This document shows positions 1 through 8,225 of a DNA stretch of 56,437 nucleotides, in pieces (positions within the stretch are counted from its first letter, which is position 1; every line of letters starts with the position of its first letter). Location of the stretch: contig CAMDFC010000008.1 in NCBI GenBank assembly GCA_945897185.1, forward strand, positions 1 to 56,437. The letters are read 5' to 3'. Origin of the DNA: Chitinophaga pinensis. Lineage in GTDB: Bacteria; Bacteroidota; Bacteroidia; Chitinophagales; Chitinophagaceae. The translations under genes were made by a program, and so were the position numbers. The notes below the pieces were generated by a model. It was not told where the DNA came from and made no database searches. It saw only the letters and a program-made list of their open reading frames with translations.

Positions 1-1
1 T

Positions 2-109
2 CAAAGCAACTACATCAATACAGGAGTGTACATACTTGTGGCAGAAGCCTTTCATTTGAATGGCATGAAAAAAAGATACAAGAAGGTAATCGGAATTAAA
101 CGAGTTTGA
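2..109 (+). CDS. C-terminal tail of a secreted protein (partial), sorting-domain-like
   Basis: An open frame enters from the left edge and stops with TGA at 107-109. The visible 35 residues contain TGVYILVAEAFHLNG followed by a basic tail (KKRYKKVIGIKRV). The pattern of a Gly-Val-Tyr strand, a hydrophobic strand, an Asn-Gly turn and a Lys/Arg-rich last strand is what the final strands of type IX secretion C-terminal domains look like, so I infer an exported or surface protein. Its last 14 bases overlap the end of the convergent sugar kinase gene. Most of the protein is outside the window, so the family cannot be named. The reading frame is convincing; the sorting-domain call is an inference. 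Confidence 0.45.
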   Translation, partial: QSNYINTGVYILVAEAFHLNGMKKRYKKVIGIKRV

Positions 110-1019
110 TATCGAATTGAACAAGGTCTACAAACTGTGCAATTCTAGCATTGATCTCTTCCTTTGTGATTTCTTTTATACGGGTAGTGCCAAATTTCTC
201 TACACAAAATGAAGCCATAGCAGAACCAACAATAATTGCAGCCTTCATGTTCTCAAAAGAAATATCTTTTGTACTCGCAAGATGCCCCATAAATCCTCCG
301 GCAAATGTATCACCAGCTCCAGTTGGATCAAACACTTCTTCAAGAGGGAGTGCGGGTGCAAAAAATACTTTATCACCATGAAAAAGCAAAGCTCCATGTT
401 CTCCTTTCTTTACAACCAGGTATTTAGGACCCATTGCAAGAATGGTTTTAGCAGCCTTTACCAAAGAATATTGTGCACTCAATTGACGCGCTTCACTATC
501 ATTAACCATCAACACATCTACATCTTTGAGCAAGTTCTCCAAATCTGCCATGGCCGTTTCCATCCAGAAATTCATGGTATCCATCACCACCAATTTGGGC
601 CTATTGTGCATTTGCTTGAGTACGCTGTGTTGTATGGCAGGAACACCGTTGCCAAGCATTACAAATTCGCAATCTTGGTAACTGTCTGGTACAATAGGAT
701 TGAAGTTTGCCAAAACATTGAGTTGGGTGTCTAGCGTATCACGCTCGTTCATGTCCATATGGTAGCGACCCGACCAAAAAAACGACTTTTCGTCTTTTTT
801 TATTTGTACCCCTTCTAAAATAACCCCTCTCGCAGCCAAATCATCCAACTCTTGTTGAGGAAAATCACCACCCACTACTGAGATTTGCTTGATGGGAGTT
901 ACAAAGTTAGAGGCACTATAAGCAATATAGGTTGCTGCACCTCCAATGATGCGATCGCTTTTTCCGAAAGGCGTTTCAATGGCATCAAAGGCCATCGTTC
1001 CAACAACAAGCAGTGACAT
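96..1019 (-). CDS. PfkB-family carbohydrate/nucleoside kinase
   Basis: This 307-residue protein has the full PfkB (ribokinase-like) layout. It starts with a hydrophobic strand and a Gly-Gly-Ala-Ala turn (about residues 25-30) that forms part of the sugar site, and it carries the second family signature DPTGAGDTFAGG at residues 231-242. Asp237 of that motif is the expected catalytic base and GAGD forms the anion hole for ATP phosphates. The family phosphorylates sugars or nucleosides in the cytoplasm; the substrate cannot be read from the sequence. Length is normal for the family. The gene is divergent from the dioxygenase gene, with 156 bp between the starts, and overlaps the partial gene to its left at the 3' end. 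Confidence 0.9.
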   Translation of the reverse strand: MSLLVVGTMAFDAIETPFGKSDRIIGGAATYIAYSASNFVTPIKQISVVGGDFPQQELDDLAARGVILEGVQIKKDEKSFFWSGRYHMDMNERDTLDTQLNVLANFNPIVPDSYQDCEFVMLGNGVPAIQHSVLKQMHNRPKLVVMDTMNFWMETAMADLENLLKDVDVLMVNDSEARQLSAQYSLVKAAKTILAMGPKYLVVKKGEHGALLFHGDKVFFAPALPLEEVFDPTGAGDTFAGGFMGHLASTKDISFENMKAAIIVGSAMASFCVEKFGTTRIKEITKEEINARIAQFVDLVQFDIKLV

Positions 1020-1175
1020 AGTATTTGGTTTGTGTGGCGCGAAGATAACCAGAAAAATTAAACGACATCAAATAGAAAAATATCAATATTGTACAAATAA
1101 TAGTCAATTTAGTCAGTGTTTCCCTTAAAAACTCTAAGTACATTTATACAAGCTTAATTTATTAAAATCAACATC

Positions 1176-2153
1176 ATGAATATGCAGCCTACTATGCAGC
1201 CGACCATGGCGAACCAGAACCACAAAGACATACCTGGTAATCCTTCTACAGCCACCAGCAGTCAGCTTAAATTAAACGACCGCTCAAATGGAGAACCGTT
1301 GAGTGTATTAAGCGAAGAAGATTGGCAGTTCTGGATTAACAATGGATATGTGGTAATCAAACAAGCTGTACCTAGAGAACAGGCTTTGAAGACTGCAGCG
1401 TTTCTTTGGGAGTTTGAAGAAAAAGATCCTAATGAAAAAGAAACCTGGTATGCACCAGCAAGAGCTGAAATCAAGATGAAAGAACTGACAAACAGCGGTA
1501 TGGTTGAGGTATACAATCACCAGTATTTATGGGACAATAGACAGATGCCCAAGGTGCATGATGCTTTTTCTGATGTATGGGGTACTAAAAAACTATGGGT
1601 GACCATCGATAGGGCAAATTTAAATTTCCCTATGCGTGAGGGATTTGAATTCAAAGGATTTATTCATTGGGATTATGATCCTGATACAAAGCCGCAAAAT
1701 GTTCAAGGCGTATTGGCTTTAGCAGATCAGACAGATGAAAATATGGGAGGATTTCAATGTATTCCACAATTGATGCGTGATTACGATACCTGGAAACTAA
1801 CGCAACCCGAAGACCGTAATCATTTTAAACCTGATGTTAAAGGGTATGAAGACAAGTTCATTAAAGTAAAACTTGAAGCAGGTGATCTGTTGATATTTAA
1901 CAGCCTTCTACCACATGGCATCAGACCAAATCTTTCAGTAGATAAAGTGCGAATTGCACAGTATGTATCTATGATGCCTGTCCAAGAAAACGATGAAGTT
2001 CAACGCCAATGGCGCATCAATTCTTGGCGTGATCGTATTGCACCTGAGGGTTATGCATTTCCGGGCGACCCAAGAAACTGGGAGAAGATAAAATACGAAA
2101 CTGCAAAGCTGAGTGAATTGGGTGAAAAATTATTGGGGCTTACCTCATGGTAA
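1176..2153 (+). CDS. Phytanoyl-CoA dioxygenase (PhyH)-family Fe(II)/2-oxoglutarate oxygenase
   Basis: A 325-residue cytosolic oxygenase. The iron-binding facial triad is visible: His164 and Asp166 in the motif HWD, and the distal His247 in LPHGIRPN, with Arg250 three residues on as the likely 2-oxoglutarate carboxylate ligand. The family hydroxylates diverse substrates using Fe(II), O2 and 2-oxoglutarate; the substrate here is unknown. The N-terminus has a short tandem repeat (MQPTMQPTM), so several ATG codons (1176, 1182, 1194, 1206) compete as the start. The conserved domain begins near residue 45, so all are compatible. It overlaps the following aldo/keto reductase by 7 bp, which suggests translational coupling and a shared pathway. 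Confidence 0.85.
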   Translation: MNMQPTMQPTMANQNHKDIPGNPSTATSSQLKLNDRSNGEPLSVLSEEDWQFWINNGYVVIKQAVPREQALKTAAFLWEFEEKDPNEKETWYAPARAEIKMKELTNSGMVEVYNHQYLWDNRQMPKVHDAFSDVWGTKKLWVTIDRANLNFPMREGFEFKGFIHWDYDPDTKPQNVQGVLALADQTDENMGGFQCIPQLMRDYDTWKLTQPEDRNHFKPDVKGYEDKFIKVKLEAGDLLIFNSLLPHGIRPNLSVDKVRIAQYVSMMPVQENDEVQRQWRINSWRDRIAPEGYAFPGDPRNWEKIKYETAKLSELGEKLLGLTSW

Positions 2154-2977
2154 CTGAGGAAAGGAATCAACTATACACAACGCTTAACAATGGCATGCAA
2201 ATGCCTTTGTTGGGTTTGGGTACTTACAATATGTTTGGAGAAGTGGTGACCAATGCCGTACAAACAGCTTTGGAGACAGGGTATCGTTTGATTGATGGAG
2301 CGCAAATGTATCATAATGAAAAAGAGGTGGGCGAGGGAATTAGAAGAAGTGGCATACCAAGAACTGAAATTTTCATCACTACAAAAATTGATAATTGCAA
2401 CCAGGGCTATGATGAAACCCTTCAGTCGTATGAAAAAAGTTTGAAGGACCTTGGTTTAGAGAAGGTTGATTTGTTGTTGATTCATTGGCCCATCAAAGGA
2501 AAAAGAGAAAGCACCTGGAAAGCTTTGGAAAAACTATACGCCAATAAGCAAGTGGGTGCGATTGGTACAGGAAATTTTCTGACGCCATTTATGCATGAGT
2601 TAAAAAATTACAGCAACTATACACCAGTCGTAAACCAAATTGAGTTTAGTCCCTTTTTAAACCCCAATGAAGATCTAGACTATTGCCGGCAACATCAAAT
2701 TTGCCTACAAGCATATACACCATTGATGCGTGGACAAAAACATGACAACCCAAGCCTAGTTGCTATTGCAAAAAACCACCAACGCACACCTGCACAAATT
2801 ATTCTGCGCTGGGCAGTACAACAAGGGATTTCAACAATACCTAAATCAGGAAATTCCACAAGAATAAAAGAGAACTTTGATATCTTCAACTTTGAACTGT
2901 CTCCAATGGATCTACAAATTTTGAATACCTTAAATGAAAATTTTAGAATAGTAGATAACCCAATGGATATGTTTTAA
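2147..2977 (+). CDS. Aldo/keto reductase
   Basis: A 276-residue NAD(P)H-dependent aldo/keto reductase. The catalytic tetrad sits at the family's classical positions: Asp50, Tyr55, Lys80 and His113 (motifs LIDGAQMY, FITTK and LLIHWP). The usual DTA after the catalytic Asp is DGA here, a mild deviation. The C-terminal cofactor motif IPKSGNSTRIKEN is present around residues 231-243. Length is close to the single-domain bacterial members. It starts inside the end of the PhyH-family gene (7-bp overlap), so the two are probably cotranscribed and may act on the same compound, for example hydroxylation followed by carbonyl reduction. The substrate is not predictable. Confidence 0.9.
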   Translation: MVTEERNQLYTTLNNGMQMPLLGLGTYNMFGEVVTNAVQTALETGYRLIDGAQMYHNEKEVGEGIRRSGIPRTEIFITTKIDNCNQGYDETLQSYEKSLKDLGLEKVDLLLIHWPIKGKRESTWKALEKLYANKQVGAIGTGNFLTPFMHELKNYSNYTPVVNQIEFSPFLNPNEDLDYCRQHQICLQAYTPLMRGQKHDNPSLVAIAKNHQRTPAQIILRWAVQQGISTIPKSGNSTRIKENFDIFNFELSPMDLQILNTLNENFRIVDNPMDMF

Positions 2978-3007
2978 TCAACGCCTACAAATCGTAAAAA
3001 ATAAATC

Positions 3008-3388
3008 ATGAAAAATATAATTTTACTGCTCGTGTTGTTCAGCTTTCATTTTGCAAATGGACAAGACAAATCAAAAGAAGGACCATTACAACATGTAGTG
3101 ATTTTTAAATTTAAAGAAACGAGTTCCAAAAATTCAGTCGATTCTGTTGTGAATGCCTTTGTGGGTTTGAAAGATAAAATATCTGTAATCAAGAAACTTG
3201 AGTGGGGTTTGAATGATAGTCCGGAAAACTGGCACCAGGGATTCACACATTGTTTTATCCTGACCTTCAATAACAAATACGATAGAGATACTGTTTATCA
3301 AAAACACCAAGCACACCTCGATTTTCAAAAGATTTTAGGTCCGCATATGGACAAAGTATTTGTAGTAGATTATAAGGCTGAACGTTAA
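3008..3388 (+). CDS. Exported Dabb-domain (stress-responsive alpha/beta barrel) protein
   Basis: This 126-residue protein has a Sec signal peptide (about residues 1-19, ending FANGQ) followed by a Dabb domain: it begins LQHVVIFKFKE and ends with the strand KVFVVDYK. Dabb domains are small ferredoxin-like barrels that usually dimerise; known members are stress-induced proteins and small cyclases. The signal peptide places this copy outside the cytoplasm, so it probably does not share a substrate pool with the two cytosolic enzymes upstream, from which it is separated by 30 bp. Its stop codon overlaps the stop of the convergent flavin reductase gene by 4 bp. Confidence 0.75.
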   Translation: MKNIILLLVLFSFHFANGQDKSKEGPLQHVVIFKFKETSSKNSVDSVVNAFVGLKDKISVIKKLEWGLNDSPENWHQGFTHCFILTFNNKYDRDTVYQKHQAHLDFQKILGPHMDKVFVVDYKAER

Positions 3389-4023
3389 AAGCCAAGTTCG
3401 GTTAACGGCTGATCTGGTTTTGCATAAGAGAAACGTTGCAGTGCAGTTGCTTCGCCATATCCATCTAACCCTAGACTTACAACTGACTGTGCTTTTACAA
3501 GATCAATAAATCCATCTTCTCCAACATAGGATGGCTCTACGAAAGCATGAATCATTTTTCCTACTACCAAGAAAGTATTGTTGTGTTTAATGGAGACAAC
3601 TTCAACCAATTCCATGGCATATTGAACCATGCTTTCCTTTACAAAAGGTGCTTTAAAATCAATTTTGATTTCTGGTGTTAAACCAACCATTTCAAATTCA
3701 CTAACACCTTCTGGGTATTTGGCACTGGTTTGGTGTGCTTTATCTATATATTCTGGGGAAATATGATTGATCGTATAAAATAAGTTTTGCTCAATATTAG
3801 CTAAGGTATGAGGAGCTGCTTCTCGGGGCCTGTTGATGAACCCAATCAGGGTAGGATCTGCACCTAGATGCACAATATTGCTAAATATAGCCAGGTTGAA
3901 TTCCCCACTTTTATGTGTAGTCCCAATTAAACTAACTGGCTTGAAACCACTTAAGGAATTCACAAAATTTGCTCTATAAAAACGCGACCAGCCCTGAATT
4001 TCTTCTAAAGAGTAATGTTTCAC
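3385..4023 (-). CDS. Flavin reductase-like / FMN-binding split-barrel protein
   Basis: A 212-residue protein with the features of the flavin reductase-like FMN-binding domain: an N-terminal strand KPVSLIGTTHKSGEFNLAIFS (21 residues, given here as the region around 27-47), then PTLIGFINRP, and the middle segment ending FMV-type strands with EMVGLTPE. Related Bacteroidota proteins are about this length and are annotated as flavin reductase family oxidoreductases. It probably binds FMN and acts in the cytoplasm, either reducing free flavin or as a stand-alone flavoprotein. No monooxygenase partner lies next to it. It shares a 4-bp TTAA with the stop codon of the Dabb gene. Confidence 0.75.
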   Translation of the reverse strand: MKHYSLEEIQGWSRFYRANFVNSLSGFKPVSLIGTTHKSGEFNLAIFSNIVHLGADPTLIGFINRPREAAPHTLANIEQNLFYTINHISPEYIDKAHQTSAKYPEGVSEFEMVGLTPEIKIDFKAPFVKESMVQYAMELVEVVSIKHNNTFLVVGKMIHAFVEPSYVGEDGFIDLVKAQSVVSLGLDGYGEATALQRFSYAKPDQPLTELGF

Positions 4024-4141
4024 AATTCATTTAACATGAGAGGAATTAAAAAGTTGCAATTTTGAGTACAATAATCCCCCCCTAAAAACGTTTTGAATAT
4101 ACATAAAAGTAAATCCAATCTTATCTGCACTATTCGCATCA

Positions 4142-4171
4142 TTGTTAGCTTGAGCAGATGCAAAATATTTG
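4142..4171 (+). promoter_or_regulatory. Candidate promoter for a small RNA
   Basis: TTG at 4142-4144 is followed after exactly 19 bp by AATATTTG at 4164-4171. This fits the Bacteroidota housekeeping form TTG-N19-TAnnTTTG with one mismatch at the first base of the -7 box. No plus-strand gene follows, but a strong terminator lies 53 bp downstream. Predicted only from spacing and sequence. Confidence 0.35.
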
Positions 4172-4177
4172 AATGAA

Positions 4178-4256
4178 TCAACGCTTTTAAATGGTTAAAA
4201 TGGGATCTTAGAATGGTTAATCCGACCCGGTCTTTCTAGGCTGGGTCTCTTTTTTT
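4178..4256 (+). ncRNA. Candidate small RNA of about 75-80 nt
   Basis: Between a promoter-like element (4142-4171) and a very good intrinsic terminator (4224-4256) there is no open frame on the plus strand, and no plus-strand gene lies upstream for more than 860 bp. The simplest reading is a short transcript starting near 4178. Its 3' end runs across the stop codon of the minus-strand PAP2-like gene, so it would be antisense to the 3' end of that mRNA. There is no match to a known RNA family that I can recognise. The terminator is seen; the transcript is inferred. Confidence 0.3.
4224..4256 (+). terminator. Intrinsic terminator, plus strand
   Basis: GACCCGGTCT (4224-4233) pairs with AGGCTGGGTC (4238-4247) around a four-base loop, giving a 10-pair stem with two G-U pairs. 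It is followed by TCTTTTTTT. The T tract is on the plus side only, so the signal points to a rightward transcript, opposite to both neighbouring genes. Confidence 0.7.
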
Positions 4257-4902
4257 AAAACCACAATGCCACAAACTGACATAGAAAGCCCAAAAGAAAT
4301 CCAGTGATGATATCGAACCATTGGTGGTCTGAGACAATTTTTCTGGCCGTGACTACCAATCCAGCAACCAAGATTGCAACCATAAAGGGAATACCCGAAT
4401 ACAGCGTTCCGTCTACCAAGGTGAGTGCCATGAGTCCAATTATACCTCCTACACCAATACCATGCATACTAATTTTATAATAATTGTTCAATACCAAAGC
4501 AACTGATGAAGCAAAAAACATTCCTCTACACATGTAAACGATTACACGAGGTGTTTCAGGTTGATTTTTGAAAACATAGTATGTCCAGAAGAAAAATGTA
4601 ATACTTGCTAAATAAGGCACAATTCTTTCCTTTTGTGTTTTGAGTAACACTGATTTATTAAACCCCAACGCCCTGAGCAAGGCCACTACGAGTAAGGGGA
4701 AAAAAACATTGTTGTTGATGACGGCAAGCAACTTCAGCATTTTTCCCTTTTCAGAAAAACCCACAAAATACAAGGGATGAACAAAAATTAAATAGGCGGC
4801 CATTATTACCCCAACAAATAGGGGATGAAAGACAAAAGAAATCAATTTTGCCAAACTACGTATCCACAAGGGGTATTTCAAGTCTTCTGAAACCATTACC
4901 AT
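4255..4902 (-). CDS. Multi-pass membrane protein related to the PAP2 phosphatase superfamily
   Basis: This 215-residue protein has about six hydrophobic segments. Two short stretches recall the PAP2 phosphatase signature in degenerate form: ISMHG (around residue 143, compare SGH) and SDHQWFDIITG (around residues 190-200, compare SRxxxxxHxxxDxxxG). The family acts on phosphorylated lipids or isoprenoids at the membrane; because the first signature (KxxxxxxRP) is not clear, catalysis is uncertain. It starts 2 bp after the rpoN stop codon, so it is very probably cotranscribed with sigma-54. Its own stop codon lies in the T tract of an opposing terminator. Confidence 0.6.
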   Translation of the reverse strand: MVMVSEDLKYPLWIRSLAKLISFVFHPLFVGVIMAAYLIFVHPLYFVGFSEKGKMLKLLAVINNNVFFPLLVVALLRALGFNKSVLLKTQKERIVPYLASITFFFWTYYVFKNQPETPRVIVYMCRGMFFASSVALVLNNYYKISMHGIGVGGIIGLMALTLVDGTLYSGIPFMVAILVAGLVVTARKIVSDHQWFDIITGFLLGFLCQFVALWF

Positions 4903-4904
4903 AT

Positions 4905-6377
4905 TTAAAGTTCTTTGCGTAGTCTTGCCACGGGTACGTTTAACAATTCTCGGTATTTGGCTACCGTTCTTCTGGCAATATTATACCCTTTGGCTTGAAG
5001 CATTTCTGTTAAAGCATCATCGCTGTGGGGATTTCGCTTGTCCTCGTTGTCGATCATTCCTTGTAAAATATTCTTTACTTCCAAAGTAGATACCTCTTCA
5101 CCGCTTTCGGTACTAAGTGCTTCACTGAAAAAATACTTCAGTCGAAAACTTCCAAATTCGGTTTGGACAAATTTGCTGTTTGCAACGCGACTGATTGTTG
5201 AAATATCAAGACCTGTTTTTTCTGCAATGTCTTTCAAAATCATCGGACGCATAGCAGTTGCATCTCCAGAAAGAAAAAAGTTTTTCTGGTGATTAATGAT
5301 GGCTTGCATGGTAATGATCAAGGTATGTTGCCTTTGTTTAATAGCGTCAATAAACCATTTTGCAGCATCAATCTTTTGCTTGATAAAGGTTACTGCATCT
5401 TTTTGACGCTTATCAGACTTGCTGCCTTTTTCATAATCCCGCAACATATCCCTGTAATCATCGCTCACTCTTAAATCTGGGGCATTTTTTTGGTTTAAGG
5501 TAAGTTCAGGCTCACCATTGTTGTTGTAAACCAAAAAATCCGGGACGATGTATTGTTCTGCCTTGTTGATTGAACCAGCTTGACCACCTGGTTTTGGGCT
5601 CAACCTTCTAATTTCCGCAATTGCTTCTTTCAATTGGTCTTCCGTAATTTCCAAAGATTTAATAATCTTATCAAAATGACGTTTTGTGAATTCATCAAAA
5701 TGAAATTCAATGATGCGTAATGCATGTTTGATTGCAGCGAGACTACTGTGTAAACTTTTTCTCCTGAGTTGTATCAGCAAGCATTCCTGTACATCACGAG
5801 CTGCAATACCCGCAGGGTCAAAATGTTGAATTTGTAAAATAACTCCTTCAACCTGCCCGCTATCCACCACTACATTCTGCTTAAAAGCAAGATCGTCTAC
5901 AATTGAATTTGTATCTCTTCTCAAATAGCCGTCGTCGTCAATACTGCCAATAATTTGTTCTGCAATTTTTGATTCAGTATCTCCCAAATTAAGGAGACCC
6001 AACTGTTCCGTTAACAACTCATGAAGAGAGTTTGTAGTTGGATGAGGAATGGCACCACTCACTTGTAGCTCCGGTACTTGATCTTCTTTTAATTTATACT
6101 CAGCAATATCATCTTCGTCGCCATAATCCTCATAAACTTCATCTTCCCCTTCAGCGGCATCCAAATTAGCATCTTCTACATCTTGGTCATCGCTATCCAC
6201 TGGGTCTTTTTCATCGGCCTCATTTTCACCCAATTCCAATGCGGGATTTTCCTCTATTTCCTCTTTTATTCTCTCATCCAGCAATAGTGTTGGCACCTGC
6301 AACAATTTCATCAACTGAATTTGTTGCGGCGATAGTTTTTGTTGCAGACGCTGTTGTAATCCTTGGTATAATGCCAT
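4905..6377 (-). CDS. rpoN: RNA polymerase sigma-54 factor
   Basis: A 490-residue sigma-54. Region I (residues 1-48) is Gln/Leu rich and ends EEIEENPALE, the activator-interacting part. Region II (about 50-100) is strongly acidic. The core-binding and helix-turn-helix regions follow, with DISTISRVANSKFVQT near residue 400, and the protein ends with the RpoN box ARRTVAKYRELL that contacts the -24 promoter element. Transcription from sigma-54 promoters also needs an AAA+ enhancer-binding protein, and none is encoded in this window. Length is normal for Bacteroidota. The downstream membrane protein gene begins 2 bp after its stop. Confidence 0.97.
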   Translation of the reverse strand: MALYQGLQQRLQQKLSPQQIQLMKLLQVPTLLLDERIKEEIEENPALELGENEADEKDPVDSDDQDVEDANLDAAEGEDEVYEDYGDEDDIAEYKLKEDQVPELQVSGAIPHPTTNSLHELLTEQLGLLNLGDTESKIAEQIIGSIDDDGYLRRDTNSIVDDLAFKQNVVVDSGQVEGVILQIQHFDPAGIAARDVQECLLIQLRRKSLHSSLAAIKHALRIIEFHFDEFTKRHFDKIIKSLEITEDQLKEAIAEIRRLSPKPGGQAGSINKAEQYIVPDFLVYNNNGEPELTLNQKNAPDLRVSDDYRDMLRDYEKGSKSDKRQKDAVTFIKQKIDAAKWFIDAIKQRQHTLIITMQAIINHQKNFFLSGDATAMRPMILKDIAEKTGLDISTISRVANSKFVQTEFGSFRLKYFFSEALSTESGEEVSTLEVKNILQGMIDNEDKRNPHSDDALTEMLQAKGYNIARRTVAKYRELLNVPVARLRKEL

Positions 6378-6442
6378 CTTTGCTAATATTCCTTGTTGGA
6401 ATTACTTAATACGCTGTAAATTTACGAACAAAAGAGCGAGCA

Positions 6443-6712
6443 TTGAAAGCATTCATCATCTTGTTGGGAATTTTGACTACCGGTTTTGTTAATGGACAAG
6501 ATAAAACAAAGGTTGTAAAGCCATTTGTAGTCATTGTAACACGCTATGATTTGGATTCAAACAAAACAAAAAAGATTATTCAACCCGACTATGCAAGTAA
6601 AAATCAGGGATTTATTTGCAGACAGGAATGGCTTTTTGAAAAGAAAACAGGATTGCCATTGCGCGTAAGGTTGGGATCGCTGGACTATGTAAATAAGCTA
6701 GAAGGAAAATAA
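6443..6712 (+). CDS. Small exported protein of unknown function
   Basis: An 89-residue protein that begins with TTG at 6443 and has a Sec signal peptide (residues 1-18, ending FVNGQ). The mature part is about 70 residues, basic, with one Cys (CRQEW) and no motif I recognise. The FVNGQ cleavage region is like that of the Dabb protein at 3008 (FANGQ). The start is not secure because no in-frame ATG lies nearby; TTG keeps the complete signal peptide. A TAAATTTA element just upstream (about 6417-6424) is one base away from the TAnnTTTG -7 box. Its last 15 bases overlap the end of the convergent MarR gene. Confidence 0.6.
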   Translation: MKAFIILLGILTTGFVNGQDKTKVVKPFVVIVTRYDLDSNKTKKIIQPDYASKNQGFICRQEWLFEKKTGLPLRVRLGSLDYVNKLEGK

Positions 6713-7183
6713 TGGATTAGGATTTTTTCCCTTGAAGGTTCGAAGTAAATCTAATAGTTCATTCAATTTTTCCAACTCACTATTTGACAATTTAGAAGTA
6801 ATTGAATTCATTACATCTGATTTATTATCTAGCTTTTCTAATAGCTTTTTTCCTTCGCTGGTAATATATACATCAACCAAGCGCTTGTCTGTTGCACAGG
6901 TTTTCTTATCCACCAAGCCCTTTGCAAGCAACCGGTCTACAATGCGACTGGTATCGCTCATCTTATCAAGCATACGTTCCCGAATACTAAGTGTAGAAAG
7001 TGGCATAGGATCACTTCCCCTCAAGATGCGTAAAATATTAAACTGCTGCATCGTGATGCTTTCCTCCGCAAGAATCTCTTTTATGCGTTCAGTTACCCAA
7101 CTGTGGGTATACATCAAATTGATCATTGCCTTTTGTGCTTCACTTTGAAAATGCTGCTGGTTGATATCTTTTTCAATTCCCAT
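6698..7183 (-). CDS. MarR-family transcriptional regulator
   Basis: A 161-residue winged-helix repressor. The central region has the MarR pattern: LTMQQFNILRILRG-like helix, STLSIRERMLDKMSDTSR (recognition helix region), then RLLAKGLVDKKTCATDKRLVDVYITSEGKKLLE, which is the beta-wing with the usual Asp-Lys-Arg. Long terminal helices would form the dimer interface. It is last in a minus-strand run with the AI-2E-type permease (9-bp gap) and the radical SAM gene, so it may regulate these or respond to a compound they handle. Ligand unknown. Confidence 0.9.
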   Translation of the reverse strand: MGIEKDINQQHFQSEAQKAMINLMYTHSWVTERIKEILAEESITMQQFNILRILRGSDPMPLSTLSIRERMLDKMSDTSRIVDRLLAKGLVDKKTCATDKRLVDVYITSEGKKLLEKLDNKSDVMNSITSKLSNSELEKLNELLDLLRTFKGKNPNPLFSF

Positions 7184-7192
7184 AATTCAAAA

Positions 7193-8215
7193 TCAGAGGG
7201 GGGTTTTTGAGAGATCTACAAATTCGTGAGCATAGATTTTTATCAGGATAATTACATAGCTAAAGACCAATGGACCAAAAATGAAACCCATGAAGCCAAA
7301 AAGTTGTAACCCTACGATAACGCCAAAAACAGTAACCAACGGATGCACATTTCCAATCTTCTTCATCAATGACACCCTTGCTAAATAATCAACATTTCCG
7401 GTAACAACAAGGCTGTAAATCAATAGTCCCGTTGCTGGCGTACTCAATCCTTGAGAATACAAATAAATGACCAAGGGTACCCAAATCAACATGGTGCCAA
7501 CAATGGGAAAGAAAGCAAAAATACCTGTTAGGAAGCCCCACATCAACGCATCATCCAATCCAAAAATAAGATAGCCCAAGCATGCTGCTAACCCTTGTAC
7601 AATTGATATCAATGGTATCCCAATGGCATTGGCCTTTACCATGTGCTTGGTTTCCTGCGCAAGAGCCGCTATATTTTCTTGGTGCAACGGTATAAATTCC
7701 TTTACTGTTTTTTCCATTTCCCTGCCACCAGTTAACATGAAAAAAAGTACAAAAAACATAACCAACATATTGCCAAGAATGGTTGCCGAACTATTTAAAA
7801 AAGTAGGTATAAAATTGGCCAGGTTGGATTCCAATGAACTCATGTTTTTCTCAGACAATAATTCTTCGCCAGTGAATTGTTTTAATTTGTCTGAAAGCGC
7901 TTGAATTCCTACTTTGAGTTCATCAGCATGGCTAAAAACATTGGTTATTTTTGGCGATACAAGTACAACTGTATAATAAAGTGGTGAAGCAATTACCAAC
8001 AAAAAAATCAAAATAAAAGATAGTGCAGTCAAGGCGGGTTTCCATCCCCTATTTTCAGTGAGCTTAAAATAGCGTTCTCTCCCCAAAATATAAAAAGTAA
8101 GCGCACCCATCAAGCCAGGTAAAAAAACATACAGCTCTTTGATAATTAAAAATCCGAAGAAGCTAATTACCAATAGCAATACCACCTGTCTTATCCTGTT
8201 GTTGAATTGAGTCAT
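7193..8215 (-). CDS. AI-2E family (PerM/TqsA-type) membrane protein
   Basis: A 340-residue inner-membrane protein with about eight hydrophobic segments, two near the N-terminus, a long soluble stretch (residues about 80-145), then a membrane-rich C-terminal half. The sequence AFFPIVGTMLIWVP near residues 235-248 is the conserved Pro-Gly signature of the family. Characterised members export autoinducer-2 or sodium/protons; the substrate here is unknown, and many Bacteroidota carry several paralogs. It lies 10 bp after the radical SAM gene and 9 bp before the MarR gene, which implies an operon. Confidence 0.88.
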   Translation of the reverse strand: MTQFNNRIRQVVLLLVISFFGFLIIKELYVFLPGLMGALTFYILGRERYFKLTENRGWKPALTALSFILIFLLVIASPLYYTVVLVSPKITNVFSHADELKVGIQALSDKLKQFTGEELLSEKNMSSLESNLANFIPTFLNSSATILGNMLVMFFVLFFMLTGGREMEKTVKEFIPLHQENIAALAQETKHMVKANAIGIPLISIVQGLAACLGYLIFGLDDALMWGFLTGIFAFFPIVGTMLIWVPLVIYLYSQGLSTPATGLLIYSLVVTGNVDYLARVSLMKKIGNVHPLVTVFGVIVGLQLFGFMGFIFGPLVFSYVIILIKIYAHEFVDLSKTPL

Positions 8216-8225
8216 GTTTTAATAT

